Part shown: piece after piece, positions 1 through 5,747 of the stretch
Numbering within the stretch: the stretch's first letter is position 1
Layout: the number at the start of each line of letters is the position of its first letter
Assembly (NCBI GenBank): GCA_003520365.1
Contig: DOUW01000213.1
Coordinates: 421 to 6,598 of the forward strand
Direction of reading: 5' to 3'
DNA: 6,178 nucleotides
Source: Massilia sp.
GTDB taxonomy: Bacteria; Pseudomonadota; Gammaproteobacteria; Burkholderiales; Burkholderiaceae_D
Made by a program: the position numbers and the translations under genes
The notes under the pieces: generated by a model
Told to the model about the DNA's origin: nothing
Databases searched by the model: none
Seen by the model: only the letters and a program-made list of their open reading frames with translations

Positions 1-2
1 CG

Positions 3-260
3 GAGCACGTCGGTGCCAAGGCCGTCTATACTTTCCGCCGCGCCGTCGGCACGAAGGGCGCCAGCGTGCGCGAGGCAGCACTGCTGCGCCTGCGCACCGC
101 TGGCCGCCTGGATTCCGGTGCCCGGCCGGCGCACATCATCACCGCCGAGCAGGCGCGCTCCCCGTTGGCCCGGCAGCTGGCGAAGGTCCTCGAGCAGGCA
201 CGCCGCGCCACTGGCCCGCGCTGCCTCGCCCCATCCGTCAATCAGGCGGTCCTGCCGTGA
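3..260 (+). CDS. PRTRC system protein C, ubiquitin-like (C-terminal part, cut by left edge)
   Basis: The frame is open from the left edge and gives 85 residues before the TGA at 258-260. The piece beginning VYTFRRAVGTKG (residues 8-19 of the fragment) matches what I recall as the conserved C-terminal end of PRTRC protein C. That family is about 70-75 residues long and has been assigned to the prokaryotic ubiquitin-like (beta-grasp) superfamily. Its gene position directly before PRTRC protein F supports the call. Unusually, the frame continues about 66 residues past the conserved TKG, with a basic, Arg- and Ala-rich, probably helical tail ending in AVLP. The stop overlaps the GTG start of the next gene as GTGA, so the two are likely translationally coupled. 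The start and the N-terminal beta-grasp strands are not in the window. Assignment rests on the short conserved motif plus context. Confidence 0.72.
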   Translation, partial: EHVGAKAVYTFRRAVGTKGASVREAALLRLRTAGRLDSGARPAHIITAEQARSPLARQLAKVLEQARRATGPRCLAPSVNQAVLP

Positions 261-1324
261 CTGCAATGCTGCCTGCCTCCATCCTGGCCCTGCCGGCGAT
301 CGCGCCGGAGGTGCCGGCGCAGTACGTCCTGCCGGGCGACGATGCCCTGGCCGTGCCGCTGACGATCGCGCTGCTCGAAGCCGGAGTGATTAGCGACGCG
401 ATGCTGCGCACGCCGCGCAACGCGCTGCTGGTAGAAGTTTTCGGCGCCCAAGAGAAGCATCTGGCCGAGCGCGCGCTCGCGCACTGGTGGACGAAGCTGA
501 TCCGCGCGCGGCCGTGCAAGTTCTTCCGCTGGGAGCTGCACGTGCAGCAACTGGAGGACACTGGCCACGGCCACGACAAGGCGCACACCGCCTGGTTCTG
601 CTTTACGCGCATGGGGTGCGGCAACAACTTTCCTCCGCGCTTTGCTCTCTCGAAGGGCATCGAGCACCTAGAGCGCCTGCTCGAAGGCTTCGGCCAGACC
701 GTCCTGGCGGTCCTGCAGGATGCCACCCTGCTGCTGCCTGATGCGCACACCCCCTGGGGTGCGCTTGGATGGGTTGAGGCCGTGCACTGGAGATATAGCG
801 ATAACGACATCGAGCTACTAGAGAACCGTCGTATCGAGTGCGGGTACGACACGGTGGCGGAGCTTGTCGAGAACGAACATGTCGTCACGCGCGAGGTGTT
901 CTACCGGGAGTTGCCCAAGTGGGTTTGCGCACCGAAGCGCGTTCGCTCGCGCGCCGAGATCGAAGCAGCTGCGTCGACGGTATTTGCATTGCAGGTTGTA
1001 GCCGTGTGCGACGCACTGCATGCCCTGGTCAGCCAGTCCGATTTCATCCTTACGCCAGCTGATAAAGGCACCTATCGCTGCGGCCGCGAAACCATCGACG
1101 GCTCAATGATCCTGCTCTGGAAACAGCACGATGTGATCGGCGAGATGATCGACGAGTACCTCAACGAACTCGGCAACTGCGGAGAGTACTGCGACTTCAT
1201 CGATGCCAACCCGGTACCGATGACCGCAGCTGGTGTGCACGAGTTCATGACCAAGACCGAGCAGGCGATCCAGGTCGCCGTGCTCACCGAGAAGCTGATT
1301 CTGCTGCTGGGAGAAGAATTTTGA
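257..1324 (+). CDS. PRTRC system protein F
   Basis: 355 residues, starting at a GTG that overlaps the preceding TGA (GTGA). An ATG three codons in, at 266, is a possible alternative start. I recognise it mainly from its place between proteins C and B and from its size, about that of the PRTRC F family; the motif support is weaker. Visible features are an N-terminal LPAIAPEVP stretch (residues 12-20), a hydrophobic segment LAVPLTIALLEAGVI (31-45), an aromatic block KFFRWELHV (88-96), a cysteine-containing WFCFTRMGCGNNF stretch (113-125), and mostly helical sequence from about residue 230 to the end. No signal peptide or clear membrane segment is seen, so it is probably cytoplasmic. Families of this type have been described as all-alpha partners encoded beside E1/E2/JAB genes; the biochemical role is unknown. 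The last codons carry the purine-rich GGGAGAAGAA that serves as ribosome site for the next gene. Confidence 0.78.
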   Translation: MTAMLPASILALPAIAPEVPAQYVLPGDDALAVPLTIALLEAGVISDAMLRTPRNALLVEVFGAQEKHLAERALAHWWTKLIRARPCKFFRWELHVQQLEDTGHGHDKAHTAWFCFTRMGCGNNFPPRFALSKGIEHLERLLEGFGQTVLAVLQDATLLLPDAHTPWGALGWVEAVHWRYSDNDIELLENRRIECGYDTVAELVENEHVVTREVFYRELPKWVCAPKRVRSRAEIEAAASTVFALQVVAVCDALHALVSQSDFILTPADKGTYRCGRETIDGSMILLWKQHDVIGEMIDEYLNELGNCGEYCDFIDANPVPMTAAGVHEFMTKTEQAIQVAVLTEKLILLLGEEF

Positions 1325-2064
1325 GCCTGCACCCCGTGAAAATCGTGAGCGAAGGCGAGCGCGTTCTGCGCCTGGTTGGCGCCGTGCTGATGTACCAGTC
1401 GAACGTTGGCGACGTCTACGCCACCTCGCACCCGGTCCTGTCGGACGCTGTGACCCCGGGCCGCCAAGTGATCGGCGCCGGCGCGCCGCTGTCGAAGGGC
1501 GCGCTGGCGAACTTCGCGAATGCAGTCGGCGCCGCCACGGCGTTCACCGGCTTCCTGCCGGACAACCTGCTGTTCAGCTCGCCAAACGTGATCGCCTGGT
1601 GGACGCCGGCCGCGGTGCGCATGACCTGGTTCAAGGCGGCCGGCTCCGGAAAGCTGGAAGGACATGGCATGGCCGCGCACCCGGCGCTCGTGTTCGTGGC
1701 CACGCCCAACGATTGGTTCGTATTCGCGCTGCGCGAGGACGCCCGGCCGACGCCGCGCACCCGGTTGTACCACTCCCCGCACTTCAACGTGTGGGACGGC
1801 GGCCGGATCTGCACTGGCAACGTGGAACTGCCGCCGACCTTCGGCGCGGAGGTGATCGACCGCTACGAGCGCGCGTTCTTCCGCAGCCATTTTACGCACC
1901 CGAACCGCAGTAACGCCGTCAAGTTCAAGGGCGGTATGGAGCAGCTCTGGCGCGCCCAGCTGGCCAGCGCCGATCCAGCCGCAATGCAGCGCGCGCTGGT
2001 TGATTCAGAAGAAACCCTGCAGGAAGCGATCACCCGCATCGCCGCCCGCGCCACCACTAATTAA
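1321..2064 (+). CDS. PRTRC system protein B, E2-like (Prok-E2 family D type)
   Basis: 247 residues. The TTG start at 1321 overlaps the TGA of protein F (TTGA) and sits just downstream of GGGAGAAGAA at 1310-1319; an in-frame GTG at 1336 is the alternative. The family is placed in the E2/UBC-like fold, so the inferred role is carrying an activated ubiquitin-like protein on a cysteine. The most telling region is HSPHFNVWDGGRICTGNVEL (residues 151-170). Cys164 is the only cysteine in the protein and lies where the family's putative catalytic Cys is expected, with His151 and His154 just before it. Before this, PALVFVATPNDWFVFAL (121-137) looks like paired beta strands of the fold. FTHPN (191-195) and a helical C-terminus (205-245) follow. 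No signal peptide or membrane helix is apparent. Its neighbours, E1-like and JAB-like genes, fit a conjugation set. Enzyme activity is inferred, not shown. Confidence 0.88.
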   Translation: MSLHPVKIVSEGERVLRLVGAVLMYQSNVGDVYATSHPVLSDAVTPGRQVIGAGAPLSKGALANFANAVGAATAFTGFLPDNLLFSSPNVIAWWTPAAVRMTWFKAAGSGKLEGHGMAAHPALVFVATPNDWFVFALREDARPTPRTRLYHSPHFNVWDGGRICTGNVELPPTFGAEVIDRYERAFFRSHFTHPNRSNAVKFKGGMEQLWRAQLASADPAAMQRALVDSEETLQEAITRIAARATTN

Positions 2065-2068
2065 ATAA

Positions 2069-2074
2069 AGAGGA
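2069..2074 (+). promoter_or_regulatory. Ribosome binding site of the PRTRC protein A gene
   Basis: AGAGGA lies four bases before the ATG at 2079. It sits in a short, A-rich 14-base gap after the stop of protein B, one of the few non-overlapping junctions in this cassette, so protein A has its own initiation signal. Confidence 0.7.
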
Positions 2075-2078
2075 CGAC

Positions 2079-2852
2079 ATGAAAAAGCAAGAATTTGCCA
2101 ACCAGTTCAGCGAGCTGCTCGACATCACCCGCGCATCCTTCAACACCTTCCTGGAGACCGCCGAGGCCGTCCTGCGCGAGCAGCGTCCTCTGCCGCTGGC
2201 CGTCGATGAGGAAACCGCGCCGGACGACCAGCTGCAGATGGACATGGCCCTGCTGGCCGCCGCGCCGGTCGCCGCCGTGCCGCGCTACGCGCCGTTCCAC
2301 CCGCTGCAGGAAAGCGGCCACCGCTTCCTGCTGGCGGCCGACGGCCTGCACCTCGAGGTGCGCCGCCCGTGGTTGCACTACATCCAGCCGCTGGCCAAGC
2401 ACACCGCCGTGGCGATCCCATTCGGCGAAATGACGAAGAAGTGCGAGCTGGACTTCGGCAGCATTGGGAGCGCGCTGGACCTGATGAAGGAATTCGCCAC
2501 GAAGGCGAAGGCGGACGCGCCGATCGAAGCCGCGGCCAGTCTGCTCTGGAACCACAAGGAGAAGGCCTGGCGCATCGAGTACCCGAAGATCATCGGCGAG
2601 GCCACGGCCGGCAGCATCCAGTATGAGCAGGTGGTGCCCGGCCCGGACGAGAGCTTGGCGATCGACCTGCACAGCCACGGGCGCCTCGGCGCGTTATTCA
2701 GCGACACCGACAACGAGGACGACCGCGGCTCGGTGAAGATCGCCGGCGTGTTCGGCGACCTGGACAAGGACCAGCCCACGGTGGCGTTCCGGATGTGCGT
2801 GCTTGGGCTCTACATCGACATTCCGGTACCGGCGTCGAAGATCTTCGGGTGA
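2079..2852 (+). CDS. PRTRC system protein A, JAB/JAMM-domain metallopeptidase-like
   Basis: 257 residues from an ATG with a good ribosome site. The C-terminal part holds a complete JAMM signature, H-x-H-x(7)-S-x-x-D: His198, His200, Ser208 and Asp211, within IDLHSHGRLGALFSDTDNED (195-214). In JAB/MPN+ enzymes these residues bind the catalytic zinc and its water. The partner glutamate normally lies upstream; Glu117 in IPFGEM or Glu123 are candidates. Residues 1-35 form a probable amphipathic helix, followed by an acidic, Ala/Pro-rich linker (40-65), so the JAB domain occupies roughly 75-257. By analogy with JAB enzymes it would cleave isopeptide bonds, or process the C-terminus of a ubiquitin-like protein, here most plausibly protein C with its tail. 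It is probably cytoplasmic. The ThiF start follows the stop by four bases. The metal motif is directly visible; the substrate is inferred. Confidence 0.9.
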   Translation: MKKQEFANQFSELLDITRASFNTFLETAEAVLREQRPLPLAVDEETAPDDQLQMDMALLAAAPVAAVPRYAPFHPLQESGHRFLLAADGLHLEVRRPWLHYIQPLAKHTAVAIPFGEMTKKCELDFGSIGSALDLMKEFATKAKADAPIEAAASLLWNHKEKAWRIEYPKIIGEATAGSIQYEQVVPGPDESLAIDLHSHGRLGALFSDTDNEDDRGSVKIAGVFGDLDKDQPTVAFRMCVLGLYIDIPVPASKIFG

Positions 2853-2856
2853 TCGC

Positions 2857-3630
2857 ATGCCGCATATCACGCCACCCACCATGCTGAGCCATAAGGTGCG
2901 CATCGCCCTGATCGGCTGCGGCGGCAACGGCTCGCAGATGCTCACCGGCTTGGCCAGGCTGAACCACGCCATCACGGCGCTGGGCCACCCTGGCCTGCAC
3001 GTGAAGGTCTTCGACCCGGATACGGTCAGCGAAGCGAACATGGGCCGCCAGCTGTTCGGCGCCTTCGACGTCGGCGCGAGCAAGGCCCACGTGCTGGTCA
3101 ACCGGATCAACGCCTTCTTCGGCCTGGACTGGGAAGCCGTGCACGGCCGCTACAACGACGACTCGCGCCAGTTCGGCATGGCGATCGCCTGCGTCGACAG
3201 CGCCCGGGCCCGCCACGAGATCCACGCGAAGCTGCAGCGCTACGGCGTGCACTACCTGATGGACCTGGGCAACCGCGCGGCCGACGGCCAGGTGCTGTTC
3301 GGTGAGTTATTCACAGGCCGGGCCGGGCTGGGCGCGCCGGCGAACAGCGCGCCGCTGCCGAGCCCGTACCAAGTGCTGCCCGAGCTGGTCGACCTGCAGG
3401 CGGTCGAGGATGACACGCCCAGCTGCGGCCTGGCCGAGGCGCTCGAGCGTCAGGAGCTGTTCGTCAACCAGTCGATCGTGACGCCGGCGCTGTCGATCCT
3501 GTGGGAGTTCTTCCGCCACGGGAAGCTGACCTGGCACGGCGCCTTCGTGAACCTGCGCACCGGCAGCATGCGGCCGATGAACGTGCGCGAGCCGGCGGCG
3601 CCGGCCGAGCCGGTGCTGGCGACGGCATGA
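2857..3630 (+). CDS. PRTRC system ThiF family protein (E1-like adenylyltransferase)
   Basis: 257 residues from the ATG at 2857, four bases after the stop of protein A. The frame is open further upstream, to a GTG at 2803, but that would overlap the end of the JAB gene with Arg-rich, unconserved sequence. Residues 13-26, KVRIALIGCGGNGS, form the Rossmann ATP-binding loop. VFDPDTVSEANMGRQ (51-65) carries the D-x-D, Asn and Arg-Gln residues that bind ATP and Mg in E1/MoeB/ThiF proteins, and ACVDS (111-115) follows. There are only three cysteines (21, 112, 190), so the zinc-binding CxxC pairs of classical ThiF and MoeB are missing. Cys190, in DDTPSCG, sits close to the catalytic Cys position of E. 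coli MoeB (187) and ThiF (184). The expected reaction is adenylation of a ubiquitin-like C-terminus, followed by thioester formation. Confidence 0.93.
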   Translation: MPHITPPTMLSHKVRIALIGCGGNGSQMLTGLARLNHAITALGHPGLHVKVFDPDTVSEANMGRQLFGAFDVGASKAHVLVNRINAFFGLDWEAVHGRYNDDSRQFGMAIACVDSARARHEIHAKLQRYGVHYLMDLGNRAADGQVLFGELFTGRAGLGAPANSAPLPSPYQVLPELVDLQAVEDDTPSCGLAEALERQELFVNQSIVTPALSILWEFFRHGKLTWHGAFVNLRTGSMRPMNVREPAAPAEPVLATA

Positions 3631-3815
3631 CGTCGTTCGACCAGGTGCGCGCGATGTACGGCAGCGACGAGCAGATGGCGCGCGCACTGTTCGAGCAGCT
3701 GGCAATCGTGCGCCTCGACCTTCAGCTGCAGCGCGCGCTGCGCCGGCGCGCCGAGGAGCAGCTGCAATCGCAAAAACAAATTTTCAGAAAGCCCAAAGGG
3801 GAGAAGAAGGCATGA
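3627..3815 (+). CDS. Small hypothetical protein, helical, coupled to ThiF gene
   Basis: 62 residues. The ATG overlaps the ThiF stop as ATGA, and its own stop overlaps the next ATG the same way, so it is very likely translated by coupling; no strong ribosome site is seen before it. I do not recognise the family. Residues 14-52 look like one long amphipathic, Arg/Gln-rich helix (LDLQLQRALRRRAEEQLQSQ), possibly a coiled coil. The tail is Lys-rich (FRKPKGEKKA, 53-62) and could contact nucleic acid or an acidic partner. No membrane segment or cysteine is present. It may be an accessory part of the PRTRC operon or an unrelated element gene. Overlaps on both sides are the main evidence that it is real. 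Confidence 0.68.
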   Translation: MTSFDQVRAMYGSDEQMARALFEQLAIVRLDLQLQRALRRRAEEQLQSQKQIFRKPKGEKKA

Positions 3816-4192
3816 ACCAGATGAGCGAAAACAGCGCAGCGACCGCCGGCCTGGAAGTAAAGACGTGGCGCGCGCGGATCGGTGTCGGCGCAGACTTCCC
3901 GCTGCACGCGCCGACCGATGTGGAACGCGCGATGGAGGCAGAGATCGCGGAGCTGCGCGCCGAGCTCCTGCCGCTGAACGAGGACACGACCGCCATCCTC
4001 GGGCGGCCCAACTTCACGTGCATCGGCATTGCTGCCCAGCTCCGAAAGCTCGGCCACAAGATCGGGAACCGGGCAGAGAACGAGCAGGCGGCCGTGATCC
4101 ACTTTCTGCTGAACATGTACCAGAAACACGGTGCAGCCTGGCGCCAAAACGCGGAGGAATACCTGCGCCAGGAAACGAAACAGGAGGGATAG
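3812..4192 (+). CDS. Hypothetical protein, 126 aa
   Basis: The ATG overlaps the preceding TGA (ATGA) and has purine-rich AAGGGGAGAAGAAGG just upstream (3796-3810). I do not recognise the family. The N-terminus (1-15) is Ser/Ala-rich and probably disordered. WRARIGVGADFPLHAPTD (19-36) looks like a short beta-type segment. Residues 36-53 form a charged heptad-like helix (ERAMEAEIAELRAELL). FTCIGIAAQLRKLGHKIG (68-85) and residues 91-122 (with AAVIHFLLNMYQKHG) form further helices. It is soluble with no signal peptide. Its place between the PRTRC genes and the integration module means it could serve either. Codon use matches the flanking genes, so there is no sign that it arrived separately. Confidence 0.72.
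   Translation: MNQMSENSAATAGLEVKTWRARIGVGADFPLHAPTDVERAMEAEIAELRAELLPLNEDTTAILGRPNFTCIGIAAQLRKLGHKIGNRAENEQAAVIHFLLNMYQKHGAAWRQNAEEYLRQETKQEG
4182..4189 (+). promoter_or_regulatory. Strong ribosome binding site of the DUF4224 gene
   Basis: AGGAGGGA, close to a consensus Shine-Dalgarno sequence, lies six bases before the ATG at 4196 and within the end of the preceding gene. It is the best ribosome site in the window and fixes this start. It suggests higher or independent translation of the small integrase-associated protein. Confidence 0.75.
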
Positions 4193-4195
4193 ACG

Positions 4196-4435
4196 ATGAA
4201 TGCAGCGAGCGCATACCTGAGCGCGGACGAACTGGCCCAGCTGGTCGACTGCAAGCCGAACCAGCGCAGCAGGATGGTATCGTGGCTGACCTCGAACCGG
4301 TGGCGTTTCGAGGTCGGATCGAGCGGGCTGCCGCGTGTGGCGCGGGCCTACCACGACAAGAAGATGGGAATTTCCGAAGAGACGACGCGATCGCGATATG
4401 CCGAAACACCAAACCTCAACGCCTTCCAGCACTAA
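4196..4435 (+). CDS. DUF4224 domain protein, integrase-associated
   Basis: 79 residues from an ATG with a near-consensus ribosome site, three bases after the previous stop. The pattern YLSADELAQLVDCKPNQR (7-24), then MVSWLTSNRWRFEV (27-40), then GLPRVARAY (44-52) matches the DUF4224 family as I recall it: small proteins with a helix-turn-helix-like fold, typically encoded directly upstream of phage and island integrases. Residues 53-79 are a variable tail that overlaps the integrase reading frame by 38 bases. A recombination directionality factor (excisionase-like) or an integrase regulator is a plausible role from position and size, but none is established. The overlap implies that its translation and that of the integrase are linked. 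Confidence 0.82.
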   Translation: MNAASAYLSADELAQLVDCKPNQRSRMVSWLTSNRWRFEVGSSGLPRVARAYHDKKMGISEETTRSRYAETPNLNAFQH

Positions 4436-5603
4436 AGAGCGCACCGGGATCGATCGCCTGTACAAGCGCGTCGGCAAGCGCAAGGTCTCCTGGTACTACC
4501 AGCATCCGGACAATACCAGCGAGACCTTGGCCACCGCGCCGCTGGGCGACAGGAAGGCGATCGCCGATGCCGAACGCAGCGCGAAGCGCAAGGCGCTCGA
4601 CATCCAGCAGGGTGTCGTGGTGGCCGGCTCGGTGGCCGAGATGATCGAACGATTCCGCGACGAGGTGGCGCCCACGCACTACCGGGACCAGTCGAAGGAC
4701 GGGCTGGCCGTACGCTCTGGCACCTATGCGAACCTGACGAAGTTCTTCGGCGCCATGCGGCCAATGGCGTTGAAGACGCTGCACGGGTACCAGTACCTAG
4801 ACGCGCGCGCGAAGGCGGGCGCGCCGGCGAAGGCAAACAAGGAGCTGTCGCTGATGTCGACGATCTGCCATTACGCGGTGCGCTGGGGGCTGATGGAGGC
4901 GAACCCGTTCACGGACATGATGCAGAACCGGACCGAAAAGAAGGTGCGCACGATCTACCGTGGCCAGGTGGTGCGCTTCTACCTGTGGGCGCGGCGCCAG
5001 ACGCCTGGCTACCAGGTCATGGGATGCGCCGGTATGTTCACCTACCTCACCGGGTTCCGCGCTGCCGAGGTGCGTCCGTTCCATGTGGCCGGCCTGGCCA
5101 AGGACGGCGTGCGGGTGATCAGCGCGAAAAGGAAGAAGGGCGAGGACGAGGTGACGAAGCTGCGCGAATGGTCGCCGCGGCTGCGCACGGTGGTGGCGCG
5201 GGCGAAGCAGGCGCACACGGCAAGCCGCATGTATCTGTTTGCCAACGCAAAGGGGCAGCCGTACACGAAGAGCGGCTGGGGGTCGCTGTGGGCGGACGCG
5301 ATGTTCGACTGGATCGCGTCGTTCGACAAGGAGGTGGCGGCCGCGCTGGCGGCGAAGCGGGAATGGGAGGGTCGGTACCGCGCGGCGCGCAAGGCCGGCA
5401 CCACGATGGAGGCGTACGAGGGGTACAAGATCACCGAGCACCCGGAGTACTTCGCCCTGTCCGACGTGCGGCCGGCAGCGATCACGACGAAGCTGCGGAA
5501 CCGGAACGAGGACGCCTACGACTTCGCCGCGCACGCGAACCCGGCGACAACGCACCGGCACTACGACCGGCGGATGGAGCGGCGCGCGAAGGCGACCGAG
5601 TGA
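4398..5603 (+). CDS. Tyrosine recombinase / integrase
   Basis: 401 residues from the ATG at 4398, inside the end of the DUF4224 gene. An upstream GTG at 4335 would only add unconserved Arg-rich sequence. The N-terminal part (14-75) has RLYKRVGKRKVSWYYQHPDN, an arm-site binding type start; a core-binding helical region covers about 78-180. Catalytic residues visible in the C-terminal domain are Arg221 in TGFRAAEV, a Lys in the beta hairpin near 244-248, Arg358 in LSDVRPAA, His379 in AAHANPATTHRHY, and the nucleophile Tyr389 in HYDRR. The usual His of the HxxR box is Ser355. A charged helical stretch (310-345) lies between the beta hairpin region and the Arg358 box and looks like an insertion. 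It would insert and excise the element at tRNA-His. Its end lies 144 bases before the putative att core, as expected for an integrase acting on the adjacent site. Confidence 0.95.
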   Translation: MPKHQTSTPSSTKERTGIDRLYKRVGKRKVSWYYQHPDNTSETLATAPLGDRKAIADAERSAKRKALDIQQGVVVAGSVAEMIERFRDEVAPTHYRDQSKDGLAVRSGTYANLTKFFGAMRPMALKTLHGYQYLDARAKAGAPAKANKELSLMSTICHYAVRWGLMEANPFTDMMQNRTEKKVRTIYRGQVVRFYLWARRQTPGYQVMGCAGMFTYLTGFRAAEVRPFHVAGLAKDGVRVISAKRKKGEDEVTKLREWSPRLRTVVARAKQAHTASRMYLFANAKGQPYTKSGWGSLWADAMFDWIASFDKEVAAALAAKREWEGRYRAARKAGTTMEAYEGYKITEHPEYFALSDVRPAAITTKLRNRNEDAYDFAAHANPATTHRHYDRRMERRAKATE

Positions 5604-5625
5604 CATGCTATCCTGTTCTCCACGG

Positions 5626-5696
5626 CCCGGAAATTTTCCAACGGGTCTCTTGAAACCCGCATGGTTGCGTGCCGTTTTCCGGGAAGCCGTTGGAAA
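5626..5696. repeat. Cluster of overlapping inverted repeats between integrase and att site
   Basis: Perfect 10-base arms TTTCCAACGG (5635-5644) and CCGTTGGAAA (5687-5696) face each other. Perfect 8-base arms CCCGGAAA (5626-5633) and TTTCCGGG (5676-5683) interlock with them. In addition, GGAAA-T-TTTCC (5629-5639) is a local palindrome, and CGGGT (5642-5646) can pair with ACCCG (5655-5659). There is no T-run after the structure, so a standard terminator is unlikely. Position next to the attachment core suggests binding sites for the integrase or a directionality factor. A folded RNA at the 3' end of the integrase transcript is the alternative. The repeats are certain; the role is a guess. Confidence 0.5.
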
Positions 5697-5747
5697 GTAA
5701 AAAATGCAAGGCGTTGAAGACAAAGGGGAAATCGGCTTTTGACGGCT

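Noticed and set aside
13..393. Plus-strand 126-codon frame at the left edge
   Set aside because: It is Arg/Ala/Pro/Ser-rich and overlaps both the protein C frame, which contains the VYTFRRAVGTKG motif, and the start of protein F.
1072..1899. Long minus-strand open frame (275 codons) opposite PRTRC F and B
   Set aside because: It is an Arg/His-rich shadow of high-GC coding DNA, spanning two well-supported + strand genes, with no recognisable domain.
2803..2856. Upstream GTG extension of the ThiF gene
   Set aside because: The 18 extra codons are Arg/Ser-rich, overlap the end of the JAB gene, and precede the natural ATG four bases after its stop.
3722..4483. Minus-strand open frame (253 codons) opposite the small-gene cluster
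   Set aside because: It crosses three + strand genes with start/stop overlaps and good ribosome sites, and shows no recognisable domain of its own.
4797..5723. Long minus-strand open frame (308 codons) opposite the integrase
   Set aside because: Composition is Arg/His/Val-rich shadow sequence, and the opposite strand has clear recombinase catalytic motifs.
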